Positions 41,083 to 50,169 of a stretch of 50,169 nucleotides of DNA are shown here, one piece after another. The notes beneath the pieces are model-generated. The model ran no database searches and was not told where the DNA came from. It worked only from the letters and a program-made list of their open reading frames with translations. The position numbers were made by a program, and so were the translations under genes. Position 1 is the first letter of the stretch. Each line of letters starts with the position of its first letter. This stretch comes from an uncultured Verrucomicrobiota bacterium (lineage in GTDB: Bacteria; Verrucomicrobiota; Verrucomicrobiia; Limisphaerales; UBA9464), in NCBI GenBank assembly GCA_903907925.1, contig CAIVQB010000094.1, positions 1-50,169 of the forward strand, read 5' to 3'.

Positions 41083-42093
41083 ATGCAAACCCGCCGGTTT
41101 GCCAGCGCGATGATGGCCCTCTGTCTCGCGTTGTCGTGGCTGTACCCGGCTTCCAGGCTGCAGGCTGCGCCAGGATCCGTCGCCGTTGAAAAACCGGTGA
41201 AGTACACCCTGCACGCGGCGCAGACCTGGCACATCGACCTGCCGCAGGGGGCCCGATTCGACGCTTCCGCCCTCCTGTTACAACCGGATGGCGCACTGCT
41301 CACGGTGAACGACAAGACACCCGGCGTCTGGCAAATCATCCTCGGCGAAGGTGGAGCTGCGACCTTGAAGCCGTTGGATATTCTCAACGCCGGTCGCCTT
41401 GCCCGGTTGACCCCGGCGAAGACCGGTCCGTGGGATTGCGAAGGGCTGGCCCGCGATGCTGCGGGTCGGATTTATGTCTGCGACGAGAGCGATCGCTGGA
41501 TTGTTCGGCAGGATCCGGCGACTGGAGTCGTGGAGCGGTTGGAGATTGATTGGAGTCCGGTGAAGCGCTGGTTCAGCGCCGATCGAAACGCGAGTTTTGA
41601 AGGGATTGCCGTCGGTGGGGATATCTTGTACGTCGCCAATGAACGGGAAATCGGCCGGATCATCCTCGTCGATCTCGCGACGTTGAAAGTGCGCGACAGC
41701 TTTCAAGTCACGCCGATCGGGCTGCCGGCGCGTGATGTTCACTATTCCGATCTCTGTTGGTTTGAGGATGCGCTCTGGGTGCTGTGCCGCGAAAGCCGTT
41801 GCGTGCTCCGCGTGGATCCGCGCCGTCGCGCCGTCACGGCGCAGTTCGACTACTTCGACATCGAGACCGCCCGGGTCAATGCCTATGCCCATCCCTATCC
41901 CTACGGCTTTGTTGAAGGCCTGGCCGTGGACACGCATTCGATCTGGCTTTGCGTCGATAACAACGGGTTCCCACGAGTGGCGGATCGCGCGGATCGACGT
42001 CCGACGTTGTGGCGTTGCGACCGGCCCGACCGTTCCGGCGGCACTCCTACGACGCCCGGGCCGGCGGTTGGGCCGGGGTCCGTCGAGCGCTGA
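41083..42093 (+). CDS. Exported phytase-like / SdiA-regulated-type beta-propeller protein
   Basis: 336 residues with a signal peptide (MQTRRFASAMMALCLALSWL, cut near the LQAAP). The motifs PWDCEGLARDAAGRIYVCDE, SFEGIAVGGDILYVANERE and YPYGFVEGLAVDT, spaced as propeller blades, recall the esterase-like-activity-of-phytase and SdiA-regulated families. The function in those families is poorly known; periplasmic or extracellular location is inferred from the signal. It ends 49 bp before fabD, but no functional link to fatty-acid synthesis is evident. Confidence 0.72.
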   Translation: MQTRRFASAMMALCLALSWLYPASRLQAAPGSVAVEKPVKYTLHAAQTWHIDLPQGARFDASALLLQPDGALLTVNDKTPGVWQIILGEGGAATLKPLDILNAGRLARLTPAKTGPWDCEGLARDAAGRIYVCDESDRWIVRQDPATGVVERLEIDWSPVKRWFSADRNASFEGIAVGGDILYVANEREIGRIILVDLATLKVRDSFQVTPIGLPARDVHYSDLCWFEDALWVLCRESRCVLRVDPRRRAVTAQFDYFDIETARVNAYAHPYPYGFVEGLAVDTHSIWLCVDNNGFPRVADRADRRPTLWRCDRPDRSGGTPTTPGPAVGPGSVER

Positions 42094-42142
42094 ATTCCCA
42101 CTTCATCCGCGGGCGGGATCCCAGCTAGGATGACCTTCTGAC

Positions 42143-43078
42143 ATGAGCAAAACCGCACTTCTATTCGCCGGCCAGGGCGCACAAACCGTGGGCATGGGCC
42201 GTGATCTGGCGTCCGCGTTTCCCGAGGCTCGGGCGCTGTTTGAACGAGCTGACGTGACGCTGGGCTACGGGTTGTCGGGCATCTGTTTTGAAGGGCCGGA
42301 AGCGGAATTGACCCGGACTGAAAACGCACAGCCGGGGATTTATCTGGTCGGTTGGGTGGCGCTCCAATTGTTGAAGCAGCGGGTTCCAGGGCTCGCATTC
42401 GAAGCCACCGCGGGATTGTCGTTGGGCGAGTTCACCGCGCTGGCGGCGGCGGGTTCCCTGGAATTTGAGGATGGATTGAAGCTGGTCCGGTTGCGCGGAC
42501 GTTTTATGCAGGAGGCCTGCGATACGACGCAGGGTGGAATGGCGGCGGTGATCGGGCTGGATGAGGCGGCGACGCGTGAGGTCTGCATCGCGACGGGCGT
42601 GACGCTGGCAAATCTCAATTGCCCGGGACAAATCGTGATTTCCGGTCCTGCCGACCGAATCCCGGCTGCCGTGGAGGCGGCCAAGGCGAAGGGTGCCAAG
42701 AAGGCCATCCCGCTCACCGTGGGGGGTGCCTATCACTCGCCGCTGATGGCGGTGGCGCAATCACGACTGGCGGCCGAACTGGCCACGGTTTCATTGCGGG
42801 ACACACAGGTCCCGGTGATTGCGAATGTCACAGCCCGGCCGCATGGGCCGTCATCGTCCATCGCCGGTTTGCTGGTCGAACAGGTCACCTCGTCGGTCCA
42901 CTGGGAGGCGTCGATGCGGTACCTGATTGCGCAGGGATTCACGCGGTTCATCGAACTCGGGCCGGGCAACGCGCTTGCCGGTTTCATGAAACGGATCGAC
43001 AAGTCGGTGCAGATGCTGGCGGTGTCGGATGTCGCCAGCCTGGAGGCGACGGTGATGGCATTGACGGCGGCGATCTGA
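42143..43078 (+). CDS. fabD: Malonyl-CoA:ACP transacylase
   Basis: Loads malonyl onto ACP for fatty-acid elongation. 311 residues, starting KTALLFAGQGAQTVGMGRDL, the family N-terminus. The nucleophile serine is in GLSLGEFTAL (usual form GHSLGE; the His is Leu here), the catalytic His in GGAYHSPLM, and the C-terminal ELGPGNALAGFMKRI is present. AGGATGA lies about 12 bases before the ATG. First of four fab genes in order fabD-fabG-acpP-fabF. Confidence 0.95.
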   Translation: MSKTALLFAGQGAQTVGMGRDLASAFPEARALFERADVTLGYGLSGICFEGPEAELTRTENAQPGIYLVGWVALQLLKQRVPGLAFEATAGLSLGEFTALAAAGSLEFEDGLKLVRLRGRFMQEACDTTQGGMAAVIGLDEAATREVCIATGVTLANLNCPGQIVISGPADRIPAAVEAAKAKGAKKAIPLTVGGAYHSPLMAVAQSRLAAELATVSLRDTQVPVIANVTARPHGPSSSIAGLLVEQVTSSVHWEASMRYLIAQGFTRFIELGPGNALAGFMKRIDKSVQMLAVSDVASLEATVMALTAAI

Positions 43079-43156
43079 GGTGAGGGATGGCCGAAGACGT
43101 CACCACGATCTTCGATTGACTCCCGCGGTGCATTTTCAGTCTTGTTGGGCGTTCAC

Positions 43157-43900
43157 ATGAGCAAACTTTCCAATCAGATCGCGGTGGTCACCGGGGCGGG
43201 GCGGGGCATCGGTCGCGCCATCGCCCTCAAGTTCGCCACCGAGGGAGCCGACGTGGTTTGTGTTTCCCGAACCGCGGCCAATGCGGAAGGGGTGGCCGTG
43301 GAGGTGCGGGCGCTCGGCCGACGCGCGTGGGCGCTGGCGGTGGACGTGGCGGATTCCGCCGCGGTGTCCGCCGCCGTTGTGACCATTTTGGAGCAGGCCG
43401 GACGGGTGGACGTGCTGGTGAACAATGCGGGCGTGACTCGCGACGGGTTGCTGATGCGGATGAGCGAGACGGATTGGGACCTGGTGTTGAACACCAATCT
43501 TCGCGGGGCCTTCCTGGTCACCAAGGGATTCACCCGGGCGTTCCTCAAGCAGCGCAGCGGCCGGGTGATCAACATCGCCTCGGTGATCGGTCTGGTGGGC
43601 AACGCCGGGCAGTGCAACTACGCCGCCAGCAAGGCCGGATTGATCGGTTTCACCAAGTCGGTGGCGAAGGAATTTGGGTCTCGCGGAGTGACCTGCAACG
43701 CCATTGCGCCGGGTTTTATCGAGACCGACATGACTGCGGTGCTGGATGTTTCGCTCCGTGAAGCCCTTTTGAAGCAGATTCCCCTCGGCTCCCTGGGTCA
43801 GGCCGAGGATATTGCCGAGGCGGCGAGCTTTCTGGCGGGTCCTGGAGGACGATATATCACTGGTCAGGTGCTCACCGTGGACGGCGGAATGGTCATGTGA
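43157..43900 (+). CDS. fabG: 3-oxoacyl-ACP reductase
   Basis: NADPH-dependent reduction of 3-oxoacyl-ACP. 247 residues from ATG 43157, the normal length; TTG 43142 is a less likely start. Rossmann motif VTGAGRGIGRAIA, NNAGVTRDGLLMRM, catalytic Ser in NIASVIGLVGNAGQ, YAASKAGLIGFTKS (YxxxK) and IAPGFIETDMT. The C-terminus YITGQVLTVDGGMVM is standard. About 80 bp after fabD. Confidence 0.95.
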   Translation: MSKLSNQIAVVTGAGRGIGRAIALKFATEGADVVCVSRTAANAEGVAVEVRALGRRAWALAVDVADSAAVSAAVVTILEQAGRVDVLVNNAGVTRDGLLMRMSETDWDLVLNTNLRGAFLVTKGFTRAFLKQRSGRVINIASVIGLVGNAGQCNYAASKAGLIGFTKSVAKEFGSRGVTCNAIAPGFIETDMTAVLDVSLREALLKQIPLGSLGQAEDIAEAASFLAGPGGRYITGQVLTVDGGMVM

Positions 43901-43936
43901 CCGTGAAAGTGCCCTTAGAATTTTTGGGAACAGGGC

Positions 43937-43965
43937 TTGACGCATTCAGGCCCCGCCCCTAGACA
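43937..43965 (+). promoter_or_regulatory. Candidate promoter of acpP
   Basis: TTGACG (43937-43942) and TAGACA (43960-43965), spacer 17 bases, 24 bases upstream of the acpP start codon. It would give acpP an extra transcript, in line with its need for high expression. Confidence 0.5.
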
Positions 43966-43988
43966 GGCCGCGCAAAACAAACGCACCT

Positions 43989-44237
43989 ATGGCTGCTGAA
44001 AAAACCATCGAGCAACGCATCAAGGACATCATCGTCGAACAGCTCGGCGTCAACGCCGACCAGGTGACCCCTGAGGCCAAGTTCATTGAAGATCTTGGGG
44101 CTGACTCACTCGACACCGTCGAGTTGGTCATGGCGCTCGAAGAGGAGTTCGGGGCCGAGATCCCCGACGAGGAGGCTGAAAAGCTTCAGAGCGTCGGCGA
44201 CGTGAACAAATACATCGAGGACCTCCAGTCGAAGTAA
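43989..44237 (+). CDS. acpP: Acyl carrier protein
   Basis: 82 residues, acidic. The phosphopantetheine attachment site is Ser40 in [18 protein letters not shown]. The rest ([20 protein letters not shown] and [20 protein letters not shown]) follows bacterial ACP closely. It carries growing acyl chains between the Fab enzymes in the cytosol. A terminator lies between it and fabF, so read-through is partial. Confidence 0.97.
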   Translation: MAAEKTIEQRIKDIIVEQLGVNADQVTPEAKFIEDLGADSLDTVELVMALEEEFGAEIPDEEAEKLQSVGDVNKYIEDLQSK

Positions 44238-44258
44238 TTCGACGTCCCCGAGCCTGCG

Positions 44259-44295
44259 AAGGCAGCCGGCCTGTTCCGGCTGCCTTTTCTTTTTA
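44259..44295 (+). terminator. Rho-independent terminator between acpP and fabF
   Basis: Perfect 11-bp stem AAGGCAGCCGG/CCGGCTGCCTT (44259-44269/44276-44286), followed by TTCTTTTT. Confidence 0.93.
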
Positions 44296-44367
44296 TGCCA
44301 CGATGGGAGGCGCATTTTTCCTTTGCGCATTCCCCCGTTTTTCGTGGGTAATCCGGCTCCAAACCGT

Positions 44368-45624
44368 ATGAGTTCCTGGTCTGAACGTCGGGTGGTGGTC
44401 ACGGGCATCGGCTGCGCGTCTAGCCTCGGCAGCGATGCGACGACGCTGTGGAACAACATTGTCGCCGGGCAGTGCGGGATCGACCGCATCTCGGCATTCG
44501 ACGTCAGCGCCTATGACTGCCAGATCGCCGCGGAGGTCCGCGGGTTCGATCCGGTACCGGCCTTTCCGTCACCCAAGGAGATCCGCCGCACCGACCGCTT
44601 CACCCACTTCGGCGTCTTTGCCGGCTGGGGCGCGTTGAAGGACTCCGGGCTGGATCTCGAAAAAACCAACCGCGACGAGGTCGGGGTTTTCATCGGATCG
44701 GGCATCGGCGGTCTCTACACCACCGAGGAGCAGCACAAGATTTTGTTGGAAAAGGGTCCCGGACGGATTTCGCCGTTCATGATCCCGATGTTGATCCTGA
44801 ACATGGCCTCCGGCCTGTTCTCGCTCTACTACAAGCTGCGCGGTCCGAACTTCGCCACCTGCTCCGCCTGCGCCACCGCCACGCACGCGCTGGGCGAGGC
44901 GTGGGCCACGATCAAACGCGGCGATGCCAGCGTGATGTTCGCGGGTGGGACCGAGGCCACGATCGTCCCGTTGGGCATCGGCGGCTTCGGTGCCATGCGG
45001 GCGATGAGCACCCGGAACGACGAACCCAAGAAATCGTCGCGCCCGTTCGACCGCGACCGCGATGGCTTTGTGATGGGCGAAGGCGCCGCCGTGCTGGTGC
45101 TGGAGGAACTCGAACACGCCAAACGCCGCGGAGCCCGGATTTATTGCGAGGTGGTCGGCTACGGCAATACGGCCGATGCCAGCCACATGACCGCTCCCGA
45201 TCCCGAGGGCGAGGGTGCGGGTCGGGCGATGAAGATGGCACTGCGCCACGCGCAATTGCGTCCGGACCAGGTCGACTACATCAACTGCCACGCCACCAGC
45301 ACACCGGTCGGCGATGTGTGCGAGACGAAGATGATCAAGAACGTCTTCGGCGATCACAGCCGGGTTCTGGCGGCCAGTTCCACCAAGGGCGCCACCGGCC
45401 ACATGCTGGGTGCGGCGGGTGCGATCGAGATGGCGATCTGTTGCAAGGCGGTGGAGGCGCAGGTCGCGCCCCCGACCCTGAACCTCGACAACCCGGATCC
45501 CACCTGCGATCTCAACTTCGTTCCCCACACCGCGCAGGAACGGAAGATCGACGTCTTCGCCAACAACTCCTTCGGCTTCGGCGGTCACAACGCCATCCTG
45601 ATCGGCCGCCGGTTCACGGGTTGA
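44368..45624 (+). CDS. fabF: 3-oxoacyl-ACP synthase II
   Basis: Condenses malonyl-ACP with acyl-ACP. 418 residues from ATG 44368 (MSSWSERRVVVTGIGCASSL); the frame extends 15 codons upstream. The catalytic Cys168 is in SACATATHALGEAW, the two histidines in NCHATSTPVGD and NSFGFGGHNAILI, and the Lys in SSTKGATGHMLGAAG. The length is close to the usual ~412. Last gene of the fab cluster; a bidirectional terminator follows. Confidence 0.96.
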   Translation: MSSWSERRVVVTGIGCASSLGSDATTLWNNIVAGQCGIDRISAFDVSAYDCQIAAEVRGFDPVPAFPSPKEIRRTDRFTHFGVFAGWGALKDSGLDLEKTNRDEVGVFIGSGIGGLYTTEEQHKILLEKGPGRISPFMIPMLILNMASGLFSLYYKLRGPNFATCSACATATHALGEAWATIKRGDASVMFAGGTEATIVPLGIGGFGAMRAMSTRNDEPKKSSRPFDRDRDGFVMGEGAAVLVLEELEHAKRRGARIYCEVVGYGNTADASHMTAPDPEGEGAGRAMKMALRHAQLRPDQVDYINCHATSTPVGDVCETKMIKNVFGDHSRVLAASSTKGATGHMLGAAGAIEMAICCKAVEAQVAPPTLNLDNPDPTCDLNFVPHTAQERKIDVFANNSFGFGGHNAILIGRRFTG

Positions 45625-45670
45625 GTCACGACCGGTTGCGGGCGTCGCAGGCGATTTCGTCGGAAATGCA

Positions 45671-45707
45671 AAAACCCCACGGCCGGAGCCGCGGGGTTTG
45701 TTATTTC
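45671..45707. terminator. Bidirectional terminator between fabF and a convergent pseudopilin gene
   Basis: AAACCCC-A-CGGC pairs with GCCG-C-GGGGTTT (one internal mismatch). Flanks are T-rich in both readings (GTTATTTC on plus, TTTTTGCATTT on minus), which suits two converging genes. Confidence 0.85.
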
Positions 45708-45730
45708 TCGGGGGAAAAATCGCCGGAAAA

Positions 45731-46648
45731 TCAGTATCGCTGAGAAGTGCGGTACAGCATCCAACGGATGTCCTGCTTGTCCGGACCGCCGGTCAGGGCC
45801 GGGCTGTTGAAGCCGCTGCCGTTCGCTTGAACGCCCACGTGGGCCGTCTTTCCGAGCCACTTGTGAATTTCAGAATGGCCGTCCACGAATGAGAATCCGG
45901 CGGCACCATTGTGGTAGGAGGCCGGCAGATCGCCCCAGGCGGCTGGAAGTTGGGAGAGGTTGTCCTTGTCCGGATCGTAGCTGCCCGGGTTGTTGAGATA
46001 GTAGCCGTCGTTGATGGAATCCGGGTGCTCGTCGAGCATCACGAAAATGTCCGACGGACGGGAGACGAAGCTTTCCTTGAGGTATTGCCGGAACGGGACG
46101 TAGCGATTCTGGCCGATGAGTTCCGATGCGCCGGTTTGAACCGGATCGGAGTACTGCCCGAAACAGGCGTTCATCGAAAGGCTGCGGGTGCGTTTCGTCC
46201 ACCCGAGTTTGCGTTGAGCGGGACTCAGGTAGTGATCGGCCGGGCAAAGGTAGACTTGAAGCGAGTTTCCGACGTAGGGAGCGTACGGCCCCTTGGTCAG
46301 ATACAGTGTATTCGTGACATCTTCGGTGGTTCCGAACTCCATCACGTTGTTGACCCAATTCTGGAAGCCGTTTGCCCGGCCGGCTTTTCCCGCGGAGATC
46401 GTGGCCTGGGTGGTGTCGATCCCGAAGTTGTTGGGGACGGCGTCCTTGTTGTCCGTGGTGTAGGACTTCCATGCCAGCATGAGTTGCCGGGTGTTGCCCA
46501 TGCACTGAATCGCCTGGGCCTTGCTCTTGGCCTTCGCCAGCGCCGGCAACAGCATGCCGGCCAGAATGGCGATGATCGCGATCACCACCAGCAGTTCGAT
46601 CAGGGTGAAGCCTGTCTTTCGATGAGAATTAGGTAGGGTAAAGGTCAT
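45731..46648 (-). CDS. Type II secretion-like pseudopilin with H-x9-DG motif
   Basis: 305 residues from ATG 46648 ([14 protein letters not shown]); the frame runs 24 codons further upstream. A prepilin leader ends at Gly before [18 protein letters not shown], then [20 protein letters not shown]. Such proteins are cut by prepilin peptidase and form pseudopili or surface fibres. The C-terminal part has [19 protein letters not shown], a histidine, nine residues, Asp-Gly, as in the H-x9-DG sorting class of Planctomycetes/Verrucomicrobia. It may therefore be one of many surface pseudopilins and not a core secretion part. Confidence 0.9.
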   Translation of the reverse strand: MTFTLPNSHRKTGFTLIELLVVIAIIAILAGMLLPALAKAKSKAQAIQCMGNTRQLMLAWKSYTTDNKDAVPNNFGIDTTQATISAGKAGRANGFQNWVNNVMEFGTTEDVTNTLYLTKGPYAPYVGNSLQVYLCPADHYLSPAQRKLGWTKRTRSLSMNACFGQYSDPVQTGASELIGQNRYVPFRQYLKESFVSRPSDIFVMLDEHPDSINDGYYLNNPGSYDPDKDNLSQLPAAWGDLPASYHNGAAGFSFVDGHSEIHKWLGKTAHVGVQANGSGFNSPALTGGPDKQDIRWMLYRTSQRY

Positions 46649-46795
46649 TCTCGGAACGGAATAGGTGCCTAGGGTCGGGGAATCGGACGGAATTGTGCCG
46701 AAGCTGCGAGGTTTTGGCAAGAGTCAACTGAATGGGTCTTGCCGAACACTTGGATAACCTTTCTCCGAGCTCCCGCCGGGCCGATCGGGATGATT

Positions 46796-49135
46796 TCAGC
46801 GTGGGCGCGGTATCTCGGACCATCGATCGCGGGGTGGCGATTGAAGTTCGGACCGCCGACCATCGGGCCAGAATACCGTGACTGAGACAGGTTGGTTTGT
46901 TCCGAGCCCGAAGTGAGCCGTGCCGGCGGACTGGCTGCGGTATGAATCGCCGGCGACGATCCAACGCACCTGGCGTCCGGCGGTGTCGCTGAGTTCCACC
47001 CGGGCTCCGATCGGTGATGTCATCCCGCCATCCAGCCGGAAGCCGATCCAATGATTCGTCGTGACGAGTTCGTTGTGGAAGATGAGCAGACGCTGTCGCC
47101 GGGCGGGCCATGCCGAGGCGGTGGTGAGGATCAAATCGACGCGTCCGTCGCCGTCGAGATCCTCGGCCACCAGATTCCGGCAATCGTCCGGCACCGCCAC
47201 GCCCAACAACCAGGCGACATCGGTGAAGTCGGTGCCCCCATTGTTCAGCAACAGTGAAGACTGCTGCCAGCCGCCGTAGCTGGCACCGTCGGCGCGTCGG
47301 CGTCCGGTGGCGGTTTTGAAATACAGTTCAGCGGCCGGATCGTTGGTGGAACCGGCGACGTAAAGATCGTGTCGCCAGAACTGCCGTTCGTAGTCCCGCG
47401 TGCTGGCACGGGTTTCGTGTCCGGTGGCGACGGCAAGATCGAGGTCGCGGTCATTGTCGAAATCGGCGAGCGCGGCACCCCAGCTCCATCCGGTTCGCGC
47501 CAGCGCGCGGGCGAGGGGATTGGGTGCGGTGTCGAGGCCGTTGCCGTTGCCGATCAACAGCCGGTTGCCGAAGGTCATGGCCGCGCGAACCGGGGAGATG
47601 TCGTCAAAGCCGGGCCGGTTCCATCCACCCGAGTCCATCCGCTCCGCGACGGGTGAATCCATTCCCAACATCAACACATCGGGTCGCCCATCGCCGTTGA
47701 GGTCGCCGATCACATGCGACATGCCGAAGCCCAGACGGGCGTTGCCCAGCGCTGAATTGGCGAGGGTGAAATGGCCATGGCCGTCATTCATCCACACATC
47801 GATTCCGGCGAAGTCGCCGACATTGACCAGATCCGGCCGGCCGTCGCCGTTGAGGTCGATGAAGGAGGCGCTGTAGGTCCTGCGCCGCCGAAGTGCTGTC
47901 AACCCGGCGGACTTCGTGGCGTCGGTGAAATGGCCGTGCCCGTCGTTGAGCAGGAGCGTCGATGGAAAGCCGTCGTTCGCGTCGTGATAGGGCGTCGGAA
48001 ACTGGCCGCCTTGGTACGGAATCTTGTACTGACAAAGCCACACATCGAGATCGCCGTCGCCGTCGACATCGCCCACCGCGATGACTTGTGGATGTTTGAT
48101 CGGTTCCGGAGATGTCCAGGCGGGTTGCAGGGGACCGGTGAATCGACCCGACCGCGTTCCGGAAATAAATTCGAGGCCGCGACTGCTGGCGATCACCAGG
48201 TCCGCGATGCCATCGCCGTCGAGATCCGCGCGCACCGCGGCGACAATCGGATCCGGCGGCAGCGCCGCGAACGGTTCGCTGATAAAACCGCGGCGGCCGT
48301 CCGGGGCGGGACGGTTCCACCAGATGCGATTGGCACCGACCATCGCCGGCTCGGAGAATCCGTCGCCGTCGAAATCCGCCACGATCAACGGGTCCATGAA
48401 CTCGCGGAGCCCGGTCGAGATTTCCGCGTCGAGCCAGGGCGTGAACGGCACCGGACCCGTTCGGGTGAGGCATTCGGCGGATTCGATGCGGACGGTTTCG
48501 AAGGCCGGGGACAATCCGGGGACGAGGCGGGTCCATTCCACCTGCAGAATGGCCTTGAGGCAGGCTCGCTGCTGAACGCCGGCGTTGAGCAGGGGGACCG
48601 AGACTTCGATGGACGATCGCGCCGGTGTGGAACCGGATCCCGGGACATGTCGGTTCAGTCGCCAATGAGTGCGGCCTACGGTCCATCCGGCGTCGCGCCA
48701 TTGATGAAGTTGTTCCCGCCATTGCGCGGAGTTGAGGGTGCGGCCGGTTCCGAGGGTGGTTCGAAATCGCCGGATTCCGTGGGCCAAGGGTGTGGATTCG
48801 AGAAAACCCGGGAGTTCAAGACGGGATAGAGCGAGGTTTTCGAGGATTGGCCAGGCGTTGGGAGTGGCGTTGAGCGCGTCCCAGAGGTGATTCACCTCAT
48901 CCTCGTACAGTTCGGCGTCGAGCTCCGGCGTCCAAGTCGAAGCGTCTACCGATTGTTCCCGGGCTTCGAGCGCAAGATAGGCGCGGGCGGTCTGGTCCAA
49001 CGTGCGGTCGGCCTCACTGATTCCGGCCGCTGGAAGTGTTGATGAGGGAATCAACGATCTCCGAAACGTCGCCCAAGCCGCCACGGCCGCGAGAGCGGCG
49101 AGCAGGCAAAGGAGGCGCGGGAGTCCGGGTCGCAT
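46796..49135 (-). CDS. Single-propeller FG-GAP / ASPIC-UnbV protein
   Basis: 779 residues with an N-terminal signal or anchor ([20 protein letters not shown]). Residues ~45-255 are a helical or mixed region without resemblance. From ~265 seven DxDxDG-type loops (first [12 protein letters not shown], last [12 protein letters not shown]) make one propeller, followed by an ASPIC/UnbV-type domain ([20 protein letters not shown] and [11 protein letters not shown]). It matches half of the giant proteins at 13801-21388. Divergent from the pseudopilin at 49399 and 147 bp upstream of the pseudopilin gene at 45731 on the same strand. Confidence 0.83.
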   Translation of the reverse strand: MRPGLPRLLCLLAALAAVAAWATFRRSLIPSSTLPAAGISEADRTLDQTARAYLALEAREQSVDASTWTPELDAELYEDEVNHLWDALNATPNAWPILENLALSRLELPGFLESTPLAHGIRRFRTTLGTGRTLNSAQWREQLHQWRDAGWTVGRTHWRLNRHVPGSGSTPARSSIEVSVPLLNAGVQQRACLKAILQVEWTRLVPGLSPAFETVRIESAECLTRTGPVPFTPWLDAEISTGLREFMDPLIVADFDGDGFSEPAMVGANRIWWNRPAPDGRRGFISEPFAALPPDPIVAAVRADLDGDGIADLVIASSRGLEFISGTRSGRFTGPLQPAWTSPEPIKHPQVIAVGDVDGDGDLDVWLCQYKIPYQGGQFPTPYHDANDGFPSTLLLNDGHGHFTDATKSAGLTALRRRRTYSASFIDLNGDGRPDLVNVGDFAGIDVWMNDGHGHFTLANSALGNARLGFGMSHVIGDLNGDGRPDVLMLGMDSPVAERMDSGGWNRPGFDDISPVRAAMTFGNRLLIGNGNGLDTAPNPLARALARTGWSWGAALADFDNDRDLDLAVATGHETRASTRDYERQFWRHDLYVAGSTNDPAAELYFKTATGRRRADGASYGGWQQSSLLLNNGGTDFTDVAWLLGVAVPDDCRNLVAEDLDGDGRVDLILTTASAWPARRQRLLIFHNELVTTNHWIGFRLDGGMTSPIGARVELSDTAGRQVRWIVAGDSYRSQSAGTAHFGLGTNQPVSVTVFWPDGRRSELQSPPRDRWSEIPRPR

Positions 49136-49312
49136 GGCGGGCGTGTTCCGATTGGAAGGCCAAAGGACCGCGGAGGTCGAGCGGGGACACGGTCATCCGG
49201 GCTAAAACTGCTGCGCGGGATTGCGAAACCTGGCCCTGTTTTCCGATCGGAGGTTCCGCGGTGGACCGGGTTCCCCTTGCCGAACCGGGCTTGTCGCCGG
49301 GAAATTCCGCCA

Positions 49313-49340
49313 TTGACATCATGCCACCCCTTTCTAACGT
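49313..49340 (+). promoter_or_regulatory. Candidate promoter of the second pseudopilin gene
   Basis: A perfect TTGACA (49313-49318), 16-base spacer and TAACGT (49335-49340). Transcription would start near 49347, some 50 bases before the start codon. TTGGAG lies ~11 bases before ATG 49399. Confidence 0.5.
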
Positions 49341-49398
49341 GGCCCGACTAGCCCGCACCACGAACAGGCGTCTTTTGATGCCTTGGAGTCCCGGAAGT

Positions 49399-50169
49399 AT
49401 GATTCGCACCCAAACCTACAGCCTGACTAAGCCGAAGCACTCGGCATTCACCCTCATCGAGCTGCTCGTCGTAATCGCGATCATCGCGATTCTCGCGGGC
49501 ATGCTGCTGCCAGCCTTGAGCCGCGCGAAGGATCGCGCCCAACTCACTCTGGACATCAACAACGTCAAACAGATCTTGTTGTCGAACCACATGTATGCGT
49601 CGGACAACAGCGACTACAACGCGCATCCGACGTGGGGCAGCGATCTGACCGGCCCGGACGGCTGGGCTTACGCCACAGCGAACAAGAACCGCATTCCCGG
49701 CGGACCCGCGGCGCCTGTGTCCTGTGCCGGATTTGACATCGGGTCGAAGCAGTACTCGAACCAGGTGCAGTTCTTCAAGATTGGGCAACTCGGACCCTTC
49801 CTCAGCACGGTCAACGTGATGTATTGCCCGAAGGACATCGCTACCCGCGGTGTCGGCAAGTGGAAAGCCTGGTGGCTCGGACGCCCGGTGAAGGTCACCT
49901 CCTATTGCTGGAATGGAACCGTCGCCGGTTATCCGGTGAATGACCTCGGTGGCAAGAGCTACAAGATCGCGGACTTCCTGGCGACGGACATCCAGTTGTG
50001 GGAACAGGACGAGACCAATCCGTTCCTGTTTAACGACGCCAGCAACAATCCGACGGACGGTGCCGAAGGTGTTTCCCAGCGGCATGCCGGTTCGGGAGCG
50101 TACAAGGACAACACCAAGGATCTCGGAGGCGGCGCGATGATCGGTCGTTTCGGTGGCTCGGCGGGCATG
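49399..50169 (+). CDS. Pseudopilin, type II secretion-like (runs off the right edge)
   Basis: At least 257 residues, open at the edge. ATG 49399 has TTGGAG at a suitable distance; an in-frame ATG at 49378 is the alternative. The helix [18 protein letters not shown], then [15 protein letters not shown], is the prepilin signature, but the residue before Phe is Ala (SAF) and not Gly as in its neighbour. The body has [17 protein letters not shown] and a late [13 protein letters not shown], common in verrucomicrobial pseudopilins. The end of the gene is outside the window. Confidence 0.85.
   Translation, partial: MIRTQTYSLTKPKHSAFTLIELLVVIAIIAILAGMLLPALSRAKDRAQLTLDINNVKQILLSNHMYASDNSDYNAHPTWGSDLTGPDGWAYATANKNRIPGGPAAPVSCAGFDIGSKQYSNQVQFFKIGQLGPFLSTVNVMYCPKDIATRGVGKWKAWWLGRPVKVTSYCWNGTVAGYPVNDLGGKSYKIADFLATDIQLWEQDETNPFLFNDASNNPTDGAEGVSQRHAGSGAYKDNTKDLGGGAMIGRFGGSAGM

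Noticed and set aside
1-50169. tRNA, rRNA, CRISPR, insertion sequence or prophage
   Set aside because: No GGTTCRAATCC-type arm with a matching acceptor stem, no direct repeat/spacer array, and no transposase, integrase or phage structural gene was seen on either strand.

Overview
The window is a GC-rich bacterial chromosome segment that most resembles the Verrucomicrobiota (the old subdivision 3, Pedosphaera/Limisphaerales type). This is an inference. It rests on two pseudopilins with the near-invariant [24 protein letters not shown] helix (one with an H-x9-DG motif), several FG-GAP/ASPIC-UnbV propeller proteins, an SbsA-like/CBM6-like secreted protein, and a bacterial alpha-2-macroglobulin. 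No rRNA, tRNA, CRISPR array, transposase or phage gene was seen.

Layout. 1-1157: the tail of a methyltransferase gene, then a decayed stretch holding a collapsed AbgT transporter gene, a dispersed-repeat copy and a fragment of a Fic/DUF4172-type gene. 1158-8307: Sua5 (minus), then trpD overlapping a fused membrane/spermidine-synthase-like gene, an HD-domain gene and clpX. 8308-11867: a 624-bp leader region and a 956-residue secreted protein with unusual, 'highly expressed' codon use and a strong terminator. 12215-21388: three consecutive exported beta-propeller genes, one with a c-type haem motif and two giant collinear paralogues. 21509-22651: two small tail-anchored proteins. 22947-23048: a candidate small RNA. 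23141-24633: lspA-miaA (minus). 24776-24859: a 7-bp microsatellite just before a family-4-type uracil-DNA glycosylase. 26042-30198: galactokinase and pterin dehydratase, a small exported protein, and a UDP-HexNAc dehydrogenase/epimerase pair, all minus. 30304-30701: a large imperfect palindrome made of dispersed repeats. 30807-37113: a 1991-residue alpha-2-macroglobulin and iscX. 37354-38950: an RRM/glycine-rich RNA-binding protein, a Pro/Ala-rich tail-anchored protein and thioredoxin. 39091-40940: pyrR-pyrB and a small unknown gene. 41083-45624: a phytase-like exported protein and the fabD-fabG-acpP-fabF fatty-acid cluster. 45731-50169: two pseudopilins flanking a single-propeller ASPIC/UnbV protein.

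How the parts fit. Most genes are housekeeping (fatty acid, pyrimidine, tryptophan, tRNA modification, proteolysis, repair). The accessory character lies in the cell-surface inventory: four propeller proteins, the abundant two-module secreted protein, the thioester alpha-2-macroglobulin, the pseudopilins and the amino-sugar acid pathway. The most unusual items are the haem/propeller three-gene locus, the codon-biased secreted protein, the dispersed repeat family with its palindromic composite, the microsatellite before the glycosylase gene, the putative sRNA and the three small tail-anchored proteins. No complete, clearly new defence or mobile system could be identified.
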